Notes: generated by a model not told the origin, from the letters alone. 64,000 nucleotides of DNA from Brachionus manjavacas (GCA_019054805.1 JAHQIY010000002.1:8122001-8186000); one strand, 5' to 3'; positions 11,856 through 22,640 are shown, numbered from the stretch's first letter. Program-made: numbers and translations.

Positions 11856-12287
11856 TTAGGAAAGGATTCGAAAGATTTTTAAGAATTTTATTATGGATTC
11901 CATCAAACCCGTTGCCGATTGATCTTTAGATTTATTGATAGCTTCTTTTAGCTCGGAGAGTGTAATTTCAACAAATTTAATAGTCTGTTTCTTGTTAAAA
12001 TAATCATTGACAAATTTATGAACTTCTCTATCAGAACTAACATTGATAAAGTAATTATTCAAACTAAATTTATCTTTAAGAATTTCACCAAAGCAGTTAC
12101 CTAAATCGATTTCTGAGTCAAAAATGCTATTTTTATACTCAAGTTTATTAATTTTGTAATATGATTTTGATTTTCTAAATTTGTTTATCTTATTCCAAAA
12201 CGGTTTACTAGATTTTGGGTTTTTGCCTATTTTATTAATGAAATTTGACCAATTTTTGTTTCTAGACTCTCTTAATTTATATCTCAA
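11856..12287 (-). pseudogene. LINE A-like linker/N-terminal RT fragment
   Basis: Open frame with SKPFWNKINKFRKSKS, CFGEILKDKFSLNN and ITLSELKEAINKSKDQSATG. It corresponds to the SRPFWKKINKF...CFGELLSSIFSPNS...LKNEAAS region of the better LINE A copy at 46829-47800. The frame is lost afterwards. Confidence 0.8.
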
Positions 12288-12538
12288 TTCACTTGTTAAT
12301 TTGTTGTATGAAGGCCTAAATTCCGCATATTTTGATTTTAATCTTTTTGCGTTCCTTCTTTGTCTAATTGTATCAATAATGTTCTAGGTAATGTTTGCCT
12401 AAATAATTTATAAGATTTAACTGGGATAGACCCGCTTGCAGCATTATTTAATTCATTGGTAAGTTTACTAGCGATAGCCTCAATGTTATTAAACTCGAGA
12501 TCAGAGCAATCTTCATATTGGCTGTTTCAAAGGAGACT

Positions 12539-12808
12539 CTAAAATTTAACCCAGTCAGCTCTGTTGAATCCATTACTAAATTTCTCAAGGCTTGCTTGGT
12601 TAATACTAATGTAATTTGAGTTTAGTTTTAATTGTACTGGGTAGTGATCACTTGTCATGTCCCAATCGTATAGAACTTTAAAATCATAAATTTTATCAAG
12701 TAAATTTGGTGAGGATATATATAGGTCAAGAATTTCATAATAGTCCCGATTGGCAAGATGAAAGGTAGGTGAATTATTGTTAATGAGGGCAAAATCAGTC
12801 ATGGACAA
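12539..12808 (-). pseudogene. LINE A-like AP-endonuclease fragment
   Basis: Open frame containing TDFALINNNSPTFHLAN, LDLYISSPNLL and DWDMTSDHYPVQ. The SDH is the catalytic histidine block of AP-type LINE endonucleases. The upstream endonuclease block (LGGDFNAKSRG) is at 13206-13290, across the MITE insertion. Confidence 0.8.
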
Positions 12809-13212
12809 AATTCGATATTTACCAATTATTCGATTATTCGATTATTCAACTATTAAATGAGTGTTAAATTTTCAAATAATTTCCGTTAGAATTTTAGTTA
12901 AAGAAAATTAACCCTTAAATTAACCATAGTTTGACTAAGCGAAAGGCTACGCTAGGCGTCTTGAGCTTTGTCAAATTAGGGTTAATTTCAGGGTTAATTT
13001 TGTTTAAACAAACTGGGGATTGAATGGGGTCTGGGGCACAGCCCCGGTTTAGGGAATCCGGTAAATTAGACGCAAAGAGAGATCTTAATAAATTTGTTCT
13101 GAATTATTTCCCCGAAAAGCTGAATAATCGAATAGTCATACAGTTGAAAAATTAGTTGAAATTAATAATATTTGAATTGTTAAATAATTGTATTTAAAAA
13201 AATATTGTCCAT
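12801..13212. mobile_element. MITE inserted in the LINE endonuclease
   Basis: Splits the endonuclease between GDFNAKSRG and TDFALINN. Ends are inverted: ATGGACAA at 12801 and TTGTCCAT at 13205-13212. Inside, an inverted pair built from AATTAACCCT/AGGGTTAATT (about 12904-12935 and 12972-13004) and a GC-richer core (GGGGCACAGCCCC near 13030) contrast with the AT-rich host. Non-coding. I could not settle a target duplication. Confidence 0.65.
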
Positions 13213-13574
13213 ACCTCTAGATTTGGCATTAAAATCACCTCCCAAAATAAAATGGGTATACTTATTTGATATATTTTCAAGAAGACTATAATTCAGAGTA
13301 CTACTCGGTGGGTTGTAGAGGTGACATGTGCAAAGTATTTAAGTATTGAACAGTTCAGGTAAGAAAAAAGAAATAGAAAAATAATTCTTATCAGACTTTT
13401 AAATTGGAGCATTTCTACTGATCAATCAATTTTGCCTTATCTGTAAGCTCTCATCAAGCTAGTTAATATTCATGAGAATAAACTCTTGAACCAAGAATAA
13501 AATTAAAGTTAAAAGTTTGAAAAGAGCGGAAAGATGAAATTTTAGTCCAAAAATTAGACAAAAATTAGCCTAGC

Positions 13575-13645
13575 TGACCGGCCAAATGACCGCAAAAAAC
13601 CGTCCGTGAAATGGACCGGTTTGTCTTGACCGTATCCAACACTAA
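13575..13645. mobile_element. hAT-type MITE end (solo)
   Basis: Reads ...GACCGGTTTGTCTTGACCG TATCCAACACTA, the inverse of the left end of the element at 7316, with a shared sub-terminal ACGGACGG core. No opposite end or duplication was found, so it is truncated. Confidence 0.6.
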
Positions 13646-13664
13646 ATATAAAAGTTATTTACGA

Positions 13665-13727
13665 TAATAACCATTTTTTACATTACTGTACATTACGTAA
13701 AATAGGTGAATTCATCGTATCGTAACA
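13665..13727. mobile_element. Mariner-type MITE end (solo)
   Basis: Contains ACGTAAAATAGGTGAATTC then GTATCGTAACAGCAC followed by TA. It matches the right end of the element at 16055-16715. Only one end is present. Confidence 0.55.
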
Positions 13728-14417
13728 GCACTAAAATTAAAAATAGCTTTACTTTTTTGTTCGTTTTATGCTAAAATAAAACATTGATAAATAAATTATT
13801 AATTAAAAACTTTTATTGCTAAATAAATCCATAATTTAAATTAAAAAAAATTCTATCAAGCCCTTCGACCCTCTCAGACGTGTTCGTCATATCTTTTTTA
13901 TTTCTGGCTGCGTCACTGATCCACAATCTAATAAAAATCTAAATTAGCAAATATACTTTGATTAAATGATGAGTGAATGAATGACTAATAATGATGATTT
14001 TCATAATAAATTTTAAATATCCTCTGCTAAATTAATCAAAGTTGATTTGTATCACAATTGAATGATGTTTCTTTTGGAAGCCTTACATACTCAAAAATCC
14101 AGAACCCATCTTTACCAAGTGTATGAATTAGAAATTAATTATTAAAAATGATCGGAGCCAAAAAATCTTGTACAAAGTTAAATTGGGAATGCTTTAAATT
14201 ATTTGCTTAATTCTCCTATTATAAAATAATTAATGCAGCCTATAACAAAACAAAAAAAAAAACAAACTAACAAAAAAATTATTTTTTAATTTTAAAAATA
14301 AAATTACGCTTAATTTTAATTTTAAATGGAACTCAATGATTATCATAAAAACCAAGTATAAAACAAGCACCTTTGTTATTTAAATTTTTATTTTTTTGAA
14401 ATTGATAATTTTACACA

Positions 14418-15236
14418 ATGAAAGAGCTGAGCAGCAACAATGACTTGAAATCGACCAAAAAAAAATTCACCTTAAAAAATTTCTCCTTTGTCGGCCTATT
14501 CACCTGCCTAATAACCTTAGTACTAGCCTTTTTGTTTAAAGACAACTTTCTGCTAGTGCTGTCCTATTTGGACAAAATATCGACCAAGAATCTCTACGAA
14601 TTTCACTTTATCCTCATTGTTTTGTTCATTTGTGTCTCGTTGCCGATTCTATGGGGCCACATGGTCTGCATACTCATTTGCTCTTATGTATTCTCGTTTT
14701 TCTACGGCTTCATACTCGTTTCAGTCTATTCAACTCTGGGCATGATCGTAGCTTACTTTGCGTGCCGCTTTGCCTTCTATGATTGCGCTCATCAACGAGT
14801 CAAGAACATTGCCTATCTCCAAGCGATCAACACTCTGCTGGAAAGCAAAGAAAGAGGCTTCCAGATCATTTTGCTATGCCGACTGATGCCGCTGCCATTC
14901 GGCTTGGCCAACACGCTTTTTTCAGTAACCGATGTCGACTTCAAAAAGTACATGACGGCCTCAATCATAGGACTAATGCCCAGCGAGCTCATTCTTTGCT
15001 ACATGGGCTCCACTCTCAAGTCCATGTCTGATGTTCTGGTCAATGAAAAAACAGCCAAAACAGCGTATTTGGTTTTTATTGCTCAGTTGTTTATTGCTGT
15101 GGGTGTTCTCTACTACATTCTCCGAGCTGCAAAAAAAGAGATCAATAAGCATTTGGAAAATAACAAATTCGAATTGCCTAATGATTGTCAATGTTCCAAT
15201 AATGACTGTGATAAGTGTCACTTAATCTCAGTATAA
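14418..15236 (+). CDS. TMEM64: TMEM64-like VTT-domain membrane protein
   Basis: A 272-residue intact single-exon gene. Predicted membrane segments lie at about residues 23-40, 61-80, 84-118 (hairpin) and 217-236. The VTT/SNARE-associated Golgi core runs from about 75 to 205. It includes the conserved block CRLMPLPFGLANTLFSVTD (154-172), then KKYMTASIIGLMPSELILCYMGSTL (split here: KKYMTAS, GLMPSE, YMGSTL), which matches the TMEM64 pattern. TMEM64 proteins are ER membrane proteins of the TVP38/DedA group. In mammals TMEM64 has been linked to SERCA2/calcium signalling; DedA relatives such as TMEM41B and VMP1 are lipid scramblases. The start is the first ATG after a stop-rich leader ('tttacacaATG'). 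The C-terminal tail holds a Cys cluster (CQCSNNDCDKCH). GC content is visibly higher than in the flanks, as expected for a gene under selection. The lack of introns could mean retrocopy origin or simple loss. Confidence 0.88.
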   Translation: MKELSSNNDLKSTKKKFTLKNFSFVGLFTCLITLVLAFLFKDNFLLVLSYLDKISTKNLYEFHFILIVLFICVSLPILWGHMVCILICSYVFSFFYGFILVSVYSTLGMIVAYFACRFAFYDCAHQRVKNIAYLQAINTLLESKERGFQIILLCRLMPLPFGLANTLFSVTDVDFKKYMTASIIGLMPSELILCYMGSTLKSMSDVLVNEKTAKTAYLVFIAQLFIAVGVLYYILRAAKKEINKHLENNKFELPNDCQCSNNDCDKCHLISV

Positions 15237-15296
15237 TAAAAATTCAATTTATCATATTTTTTTTTTTTTTATTTTGTATAGATTTGTTTTGCCAAA

Positions 15297-15302
15297 AATA
15301 AA
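15297..15302 (+). promoter_or_regulatory. Poly(A) signal of the TMEM64-like gene
   Basis: AATAAA about 60 bases after the stop codon of the TMEM64-like gene. Confidence 0.6.
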
Positions 15303-15893
15303 ATTCGTAATTTAATTACTTTGAATTTTTTTTTATTAGAAAATTATTTGTGACTCAGAAAATTTTTTTTTCAAGTGGTTTTTTTAGTTTGAAATGGCTC
15401 TGAGTAATAAAACTCCTTTCACCATTAGACAGAATTGATAAAAACGATTGTAACGTTTGACTATTTGTGATGCTGTCAAGCTTAATATGGCCAAAAGAAT
15501 TTACCAGGGGTTCCGATGCTATGTCTGGAAAATTCAAACATTTTAAAACTATTTTTAAATTTGGAAAGAAAAAATTCAAAATAAAATCATATCTAGTTCT
15601 TTTGAAAAATCTGAGTGTATGAAATTGAAAAATAGAGAGACTTGCATGCATATAAATATAAATTTAAGATCTTGAATTCGTGATTCTAAAGTTTGTTTGT
15701 TTTTTTTATCAATTCCTTGAAAATTATTTTTATTGAAAATTTTTTTATAATTTAAAGAATATCATTTTTTTTTGATTTTTTATTTTTAATTTAAGTTTTT
15801 CTAAAATGTCTTTATTAGTAAGTTAAAAAAATTTTACCTTTGAGAATTTTTTTTTTTGAAAAATTCTTTATTCTCTATGATTCTGATAAAAAT

Positions 15894-17075
15894 GGTTTAA
15901 TTTTTTGTGTTTGAATTAGAAAGTGTATCTAATGCTGAAATAACATTGAAAAAGTGCGATGTTTCAAATATTTTTTGCAGTTTCAAAAAAAAAATATTTT
16001 TAAGTTAATACTGCAGGCATTTTCATATTTTAAACTAAACTCGTTAATGAAATACAGTGCTGCTACGATACCTTGAATTCACCATATTTTGTGTAAATTA
16101 TGAAAAATTCACGATATTTTACCATATTTACCGTAAAATATGGTAATCTAAAAAAGGGTATTTTTCGTAAAATAACGATAATTATCGTAAAATACCGATA
16201 ATTACTGTAAAATTCAGTGAAAAAAAAAAATTCCAAAATTTCTCGAAAAAAACCGATTTTCATGAAAAAAATTTTTTTTTTGAAATTTTGAAAAAGGGAA
16301 ACAAAAAAAAATTTTTTTGACAAAAATTGACGTAAATTTCGGTAAATTCTTGTAAAAAGCTAACAGCTTAAAAGCAAAAAAAGCTAGAAAATAAAATTTA
16401 TTTTTTAAATAATGTTTAAATATTAATTTTCATAATTTGTTTAGAAAAAAATTGAATGAAATAATAAAAAATCCATTTTTCCTTTTCTGTTGAATTTTTA
16501 CCATTTTTTACCTTTTTTTACAAGAATTTACCGAAATTTACGTCAATTTTTGTCAAAAAAAATTTTTTTTTCACTGAATTTTACAGCAATTATCGTTATT
16601 TTACAAAAATACCCTTTTTTAGATTACCATATTTTACGGTAAATATGGTAAAATATCGTGAATTCACCATAATTTACGTAAAATATGGTGAATTCAAGGT
16701 ATCGTAGCAGCAGTGTAGAATGAGTTTAATTTTTATTTGGAAATTTGAACAATTTTTAGATTACGCGAACTAAAATGTCTTAAAACCTGAGAACAAGAAT
16801 TGTTCCAATAACATGTGAACAGTTTACATAAGCGACTAGGCCCGAAAAACTTTGATTTCTTCTTATAAAATTTTGACTTAAGTGATAATCTACTTTCGTT
16901 TGGAGCATTTTAACAAATATTTAATTTAAAAATGAAAAACAGAGCTAGATAGTTTTTTTAAATACAAAAATTATCTTTAAGGATAATCATATCACAAACT
17001 CAAAGTCAAAAAAACACAAAGTTTTTCATGTTTGCAATATTAATTTGAAATTTTTTATTTTTCGAAATTGAAAAA
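15894..17075. mobile_element. Long-TIR element copy 1, interrupted
   Basis: Starts GGTTTAATTTTTTGTGTTTG and continues with the shared block AAAAAGTGCGATGTTTCAAA, the 'long-TIR' family signature also seen at 19.9, 44.0, 50.2 and 53.8 kb. After a 0.66-kb MITE (16055-16715) the family's internal sequence resumes (GAACAAGAATTGTTCC; 'gactaggcccgaaaaact') and stops at about 17075 without the right TIR. Non-coding. Confidence 0.65.
16055..16715. mobile_element. Mariner-type MITE, palindromic
   Basis: TA dinucleotides at 16053-54 and 16716-17 flank inverted ends: CAGTGCTGCTACGATACC at left, and its near inverse at right with one mismatch. The arms stay complementary far inward (TTGAATTCACCATATTT, ACGATAATTATCG, ACGTAAATTTCGGTAAATTC), leaving a loop of only about 100 bp near 16400-16490. 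A TA duplication and CAGT-like start suit the Tc1/mariner superfamily. Non-coding. Confidence 0.8.
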
Positions 17076-17158
17076 TAGACAAATACTTTACAAATCATTC
17101 AATTTTCTTGATTTTGAAAAAGTTAAGAAACGGGAAAAAAATATCAAAATTCATTAAC

Positions 17159-17506
17159 ACTAGAAGCCCCAACGATCAGCTCGTTAGCCGAATGGTTTGC
17201 GTGTTAGTCATGCAAGCAGAGGATCGAGGGTTCGGAACCCGCTGAGGGTGAAAAAATCTTCAAAATATCTCTGCAATACGGGGCGAATGTTTAAACCTCT
17301 TTGATCATAAAAATAGGGACCCCAGTTTCGACTGGGTAATAATTGCGGTGTAAATGATCAACTCGATGCAGTAGCTTCTGTGTCAGATCGGAGCCGTTGC
17401 TCAAAAAGGTACTTGAAAAGGAGATGAGCGCCTCCCCATTATCCACTAGGATAGAATCTTGAGCATAATTTTTATTTTCCAGCTTCAAAAAAAAAAAAAA
17501 AATTTT
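17159..17506 (+). mobile_element. tRNA-derived SINE with target duplication
   Basis: The head contains a pol III A-box-like TTAGCCGAATGGTTTGCGTG and a B box GGGTTCGGAACCC spaced as in a tRNA (about 17187-17245). No proper anticodon arm forms, so it is a SINE head and not a working tRNA. A unique body follows and the element ends in a run of about 18 A (from about 17487). A 9-bp direct repeat TTCATTAAC flanks it at 17150-17158 and 17507-17515. Body sequence is markedly GC-richer than the surroundings. Confidence 0.85.
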
Positions 17507-17579
17507 TTCATTAACTAAATTCAAATATAAAAAAATTGCCTTTGAGCAAAATCTAGAATAGACTACTAGAAGCACCAAA

Positions 17580-17598
17580 ACGAGTCATTTTGACTCGT
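17580..17598. other. Short perfect hairpin
   Basis: ACGAGTCA-TTT-TGACTCGT, just after a 'ctagaagcac' word resembling the SINE start (actagaagcc). It may be the remnant of a second SINE head. Confidence 0.35.
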
Positions 17599-18756
17599 TA
17601 TTTTAAGAGTAACCTCACAACTAAGTTTTTAATTTTATTTTTTTGATTTCGTTGTTTTTTTTATTTTATTATTTTTTTTATTTTATTATTTTTTTATTTT
17701 TTAACTCCCCGAACGTCGTTCTCCCACGGCGAGGGAGTATATATATACTTGTTTTTTTTTATGTTTGAAGCTATTAAAGAAGAAGAGAAGAAAGATTGTT
17801 TTATTTTCTCTACCTCTCTCTCTCGATTTTATTTAATAGCGCACGCTTTTAAAATTGCTTAGAGAAAAATTAATGACCATTTTAGAAAGTAATTTTTTTA
17901 AGAAAAAAAGATCCTCTGATATTATCTTTCATTTGTTCATTATCAATCACATATTATTCAGCAGTTGATCTAAGAGCTTCTTTAAATAACGTCAATTTAA
18001 ATTCTAAAGACTCTTTAGCAAAAATCTAAATTAAATTTTGCTATAGATAAAAAAAAAGTACCTCTAAAAAGTAATAAAATATATTAAATTAAAAAGACAG
18101 TTTGAATTTAATTCCATTTTGTGGTTTAATTTGTAGTACTAATTATAAAATACTTGATATAAAATTTTAATAGCAAGTAATTGTTTTAAAACTTTTAAAA
18201 CTAAGTTAATCCTAAAAAAATTGCACGAGACTACCGAACAAGCTAAAGAGGGAAAATTATGTTAGATCCGATTAAAAAATCATCATAACTAATAGCTAAA
18301 ACCTTCAACTATGAATTAGCCACATGTAACATTATTTCGAGCCGACTGTTCTTTAATTTAATTACTAATCTTTCCGAGAAAAAAATGGCCGAAGAAAATA
18401 CCCAGTCAACTAATTTTTTCAGAAAAGTTGTTGAAATTTAATAGATCTTTAAAAATTTTAGTAATATTCTTTAAATTTTGTTGAAATTTATGGAACGCAA
18501 ATTTTAAATTTATGCAATATAAACAATATGCATGTAAAAAAATTCTGAAGGAGCTCAAACAGAAAACAAATAAAAAGATGATATTAAAAAACATAATTTA
18601 TTCTTGATTCTGACATAAATTTTAAATATTATTAAAAATTTCTATACTCCTTTAAGAATATTTTAATTTTTTTTCATTAAATCTCTGTCATTCTTATCTT
18701 AAGAAAAAATTATCATATTAACAGGTGTTTTATTTTAAGAAATACATTTTTCAGAA

Positions 18757-19893
18757 ATGTCAGATTTAAGCCAAAAAAAAATCCCCAGAAGCACCGCTTT
18801 CTATCAAAGAAAAATAAAGAAAGAAAAAATCACACAGGCTTTTAATCTTTTATGGCCAAGTTTTCATGATTGGCAGGATCAAAATACTACACCAACAACC
18901 AGCAATTTATCTGAACATAAACCGTCAAATAATCCAGATGACTTGACAGGTACCGAATTTAATCGAATGTTTGAGATTGAAAATTTTGCTGTAAAGAACT
19001 GTTTTCCTGATAATGATAATGGGAGTGAAGAGTTGGTCAATTTAGATGAAAATATACAAGAAAAATTTGATAAAATTCAAACCGAAAAAGCTGAATTGAT
19101 CAATATGAGTTTACTCTCACTCTTCTATTCAGGAAAATTGTCACAGACTGGACTTAAACAAGTTGTCCAATTATTTAAAATAGCAACAAATTTTGATATA
19201 CCAACATCTTTTGACAAATTAAGCAATAATTTACTAAAAATAACAAACGAAAAAATAATTTTTGAAAAAAAATGGTTCTGAAAAAAATGTAAAATTTAAA
19301 TTGAATTAATCAACAAAAATCAAAGAAGTTGTGGCGAATGTTTTTCCAGGTGATAAAATTTATTAATTTATCTTTATAGTTTTAATTATGTTTTCTATAT
19401 TAATAAAATTTCTTTGATTTTTTTTATTCAGAAATTTACATAAATGCAAAAATTATAATTAATTTTTTATAAAATTCCCAGAGTCAAAGTCAAATAAATC
19501 ATATGGAATTTACTTTAGACTTGTGACTCTTAAGCTTTTCTCAATTATACCAATTTTTTTTTTTTTTTTTTTTTAGACTGCAAACTTTCTTTAGAATTCC
19601 ACTTGACAATCAAATAAAAAGACTTTTCAAGAAAAAAGTTTTACCAGTTCAGCTAAAAGTGAACACAAACGGCGATTTAAAGGAAGATATAGTTGATTGT
19701 GAAATTTTTAAAAACTTTGAAAATTCAACAAAAAAATCAAAAAGAAACACGGAGAAAGGAATAATTTATAGCTTTACTTTAAATACTGACGGAATTAATT
19801 CAATATCTGTTTTGCCTGTATATCTTGCCATAAATGAACTACCAATAAAAACCAGGTATTATATAGACAATATTCTTATAGCAGGTAAAAAAA
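18757..19893 (+). pseudogene. Tnp2/CACTA-like transposase-family fragment
   Basis: Frame 18757-19281 starts MSDLSQKKIPRSTAFYQRK and is acidic in the middle. The same frame continues past TGA and TAA stops through a zinc-ribbon-like CKKC...SCGECF (to about 19350), then a probable intron. The next open stretch (from about 19577) has FFRIPLDNQIKRLF, YSFTLNTDGI and VLPVYLAINELPIKTRYY, ending before a GTAAAA donor at 19894. The NTDG and 'INELP' blocks are typical of animal transposase-like proteins of the Tnp2 (CACTA-type) group. Two in-frame stops and a missing C-terminal half make it a relic. It sits inside the insertion in micro-exon copy A. Confidence 0.6.
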
Positions 19894-19905
19894 ATTTAAA
19901 AAAAT

Positions 19906-20691
19906 GGTTTTATTTTTTTGTGTTCTAATTTAATGATGTATCCAATGTTGAAATTATTTTTGCGTTGCATCAAATATTTTTTTTATTTTCAGGTAAAAAA
20001 AAATTTCAAGTTAATATTACAAGCATTTTCATATTTGAAGTTAATCTAATTAGCGAAATAGAATAAGTTTTAATTTTATTTGAAAATTTAAAAAAAATTG
20101 AAAATTATTTTTTAAACTTTAAACAGATGTTTAAAATTCACAAAATACAGTCCAAGTCAAGATTAAAAAAAAAACTCTTTGGGTCTTATTTTTGAGAAAA
20201 AATAATTTACTGGACTTGGACTTGACATGTGACTTGTGCATTTTTAACAACCCTGCTTTTAAATAATTCTTTAAAATTAATATTTATAAATCTTTTTAAA
20301 TTTTTTTTCTTTTTTATAAATTTTGACTCTCGGTATGATAAATGATGATCACCACAAAATTCGTATTTGTATTTTAAAAAATTATCTACGCTCTGCTATC
20401 CATTTTTTGTAAATTGAGTTTTTGTTGTAATGCATCCAACGAACTTAAATTTTCATTAAAGTCAAAATTAAAAAAAAACTACATTTTTAAAGGATCAGAG
20501 TTAAAATTTAAATAAAAGTTTTCCAAATTTTTTTCAAATTTACCAAACATTCTTTAACTCATTCTTTCTCACTAATGATTTTAATTTCAAATATTAAAAT
20601 ACATTTTAATATTTGAAATTAACCTAAAACTAAAAATAATGTTTGAAGCATCGCACTTTTTAAATGCTATTTCAACACAAAAAATTAAACC
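19906..20691. mobile_element. Long-TIR element copy 2
   Basis: Left end GGTTTTATTTTTTTGTGTTC with ATGTATCCAATGTTGAAAT; right end GCATCGCACTTTTTAAATGC...CACAAAAAATTAAACC. These are inverted copies of the family TIR. Internally deleted relative to the 44-kb copy (0.8 versus 1.35 kb). It begins directly after the splice donor of the transposase relic. Confidence 0.7.
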
Positions 20692-22014
20692 AAATTTTTA
20701 TTACGATTTTTAGTTTGTTTTTTATTTTTTTACATTTATTTTAAGATGATAGATCAAACTGAGCATGAGGACGAAATTCAGCCTCAACCAATAATTGATA
20801 TGATTAATCTGAGTTAATATTTTACTGATAATGATAATTTTTGATTCTGAATTTTTTAGTTTAATTTTTAATAATTTTTATAATTTAAGATTTGAATAAA
20901 ATAGAAAGAAGATTGGACGAAGTTGAAAAGAGTAACTGATAAATTAAATGTTTCTAAATTTTTAATTTAATTCGATTAATTTTAGATTTTAGTAAAAGAT
21001 TGGACGAAGTTGAAGAGAGGAACTGATAAATTAAATGTTTCTAAATTTTTAATTTAATTCGATTAATTTTAGATTTTAGTAAAAGATTGGACGAAGTTGA
21101 AAAGAGCATTCGATTAAGAAAAATTTTTCAAAATTCTTTTAAATGATTTAATTTTTTAATTATATTAAGTTCAAGAAAAACATGAAGAAAATAAAATTTT
21201 CATACTTCACGTTGATCATCGCCTTAGAAATCTGGAACAAGGTAAAAATAAACAAAATAAGTAACAAATTTTTTTGTAATCTTCCAATAATTCAATAGCT
21301 CTGCAATTGGATCAAACCATTGTCAATGATTTATCTGATTGGAAGAAGTTGAAGCTTATTTATAATTTCTTTTAATTTGACAGCTCTGCAATTGAATCAA
21401 ATCAACAGGGTAGAAAAAATATTAAGTTCGTTTGCAAAAGAAAAATCTAACTTATTTTTAATTTATTTCAGTCCAAAATCAGGCAGCTAACGGAATGACT
21501 TATAAAAATTGAAAATTTCAAAAATTTGTATATCATTCTTCAAATTTTTGTTTAAATAGCACCATTAGCAATTGAAAATCAGAGTAATTTTTTAAAAATT
21601 CATAAATCTAACTTTCTTCATTTATTTAAAGAAAACCGTGATTACACCCATCAATTAAACGGTAAAATTTGAAAACTTTAAAGTACTTAAAAATTTAAAA
21701 TTGAATTTAAAGAAATTTCTTCGACCCTAGGAGAAATAAGTACTGCAGCTAAGAATTTCAAAAAAATTGGTAAATCGATAAAAAAAATTCTTTTATTAAA
21801 ATATTTTTAAAACTTTAATATTGTTATTTCTGTTTATTCACATTAGATACAGTCATTGCGATTTTTCTAATTTCATTTTTGTAAACGAACTTATGTAAGA
21901 ATTTCCGTAAAGGCGCTCCATAGTTGGAAACTCAAATCATCGTACCCAGAACCAGATGGTAAAGGTAATTATTTTCCTTTACCATCATCCCATAAATTCC
22001 TTGCAAAAAAAAAG

Positions 22015-22640
22015 TTTGGGGAGGATTATCATATAAAGGAGCCGCTCAATTTGCAGTTAATTTTAATAACATAAAATTTCTTTTAAATTTATTTAAAAAT
22101 TTTCAAAAATAATATTTATTCAAAAATGTTAAACGAAAGTTTTAAATAGAAAGAAGATTGGACGAAGTTGAAGAGAGTAACTGATAAATTAAATGTTTCT
22201 AAATTTTTAACATTTAATTTATAATTTGATCATTTTTTAGCCTTCTGTGCAGTTAACTTCAAAGTTTTTTCTGCACCAAGATAACACCAAGATAACCCTA
22301 GATAACCAAGATAACCCTAAGCGTATATCCTATGAGTGTATGCGTTTTTTGGACAGAAATTCAATGAGATGGGTAAAAATATTTTTTGGAAGTCTTGTTC
22401 AAAAATTACTAGTCATTAACAAAAAAAATCTGACTTTTACCCTGACTTTTCTTATCTTCGGCTAGGAACTTTTAAATACTGATAAAGCTTTTATTGTTTT
22501 TTAAAATTAATAAGATTCGTTCAATTTCCGTTCACCCAATCTGAACCCTATTGAAATGCTTTTGAATGAGATGATAGTCTTTATTAATAAATCGGGCAGC
22601 ATAACAAAGACTTTATTATTTATCAAAATAAAGGTTTAAA
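22015..22640 (+). pseudogene. Tc1-like transposase relic
   Basis: In pieces: WGGLSYKGAAQF (about 22016-22060), then FLHQDN (catalytic-region QDN, near 22260), RFLDRNSMRW, and SPNLNPIEMLLNEMIVFIN (22540-22600), where SPDLNPIE is the last catalytic block of Tc1 transposases. A small AAGATAACC tandem repeat (22265-22318) disrupts it. Several stops. Confidence 0.65.
22143..22215 (+). pseudogene. Stray exon 3 of the micro-exon family
   Basis: AATAGAAAGAAGATTGGACG followed by AAGTTGAAGAGA and GTAACT donor plus the same intron start as copies A and B. An isolated fragment inside the Tc1 relic. Confidence 0.7.

Larger units (their letters stand above)
10370..13335 (-). mobile_element. Diverged LINE A relative, endonuclease to 3' end
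   Basis: On the minus strand from 13335: an endonuclease piece with GGDFNAKSRG (13206-13290), MTSDHYPVQLKL (12539-12808), the linker/N-terminal RT region (12287-11856), a middle RT region in several frames (YSLLLADDLITFF near 11250), and an open C-terminal frame (11157-10531). It ends in AATAAAATAAAATA-like sequence at 10370-10400. Same domain plan as LINE A but clearly a separate subfamily. The catalytic box reads LADD, with both aspartates kept. Multiple frameshifts and the 12801-13212 insertion make it dead. The 5' end is truncated inside the endonuclease. Confidence 0.85.
18385..21884 (+). pseudogene. Micro-exon gene family, copy A (decayed)
   Basis: Homologous to the intact copy at 34124-35402 from about 17850 to 21780. 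Some 195 bp immediately upstream of the first ATG are almost identical between copies. Recognisable exons: 1 (ATG at 18385), 2 (20746), 3 (20890-20931), a duplicated exon-4 unit (about 20990 and 21073), 5 (TTCAAGAAAAACATG, near 21170), 6, 7, 8, 9, 10 and a different last exon (21847-21884) coding a short hydrophobic end and stop. Damage: 2.3 kb inserted between exons 1 and 2; one duplicated exon 4 has donor GG instead of GT; the other has GA (21118-21119); exon 6 is shortened out of frame; the exon 7 donor is lost. It cannot make the family protein. Confidence 0.75.

Noticed and set aside
14783-15225. Several overlapping ORFs on both strands within the TMEM64-like gene
   Set aside because: Shadows of the main frame, which alone carries membrane segments and the VTT motif.
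15355-15651. 98-codon minus-strand ORF downstream of the TMEM64-like gene
   Set aside because: No recognisable motif, AT-biased composition, no clear splice context; cannot be separated from a chance frame.
17183-17260. Functional tRNA gene
   Set aside because: A and B boxes are present, but acceptor and anticodon stems do not form properly; body, A-tail and target duplication show a SINE.
17291-17578. 95-codon minus-strand ORF
   Set aside because: Lies on the antisense strand of the SINE body and tail.
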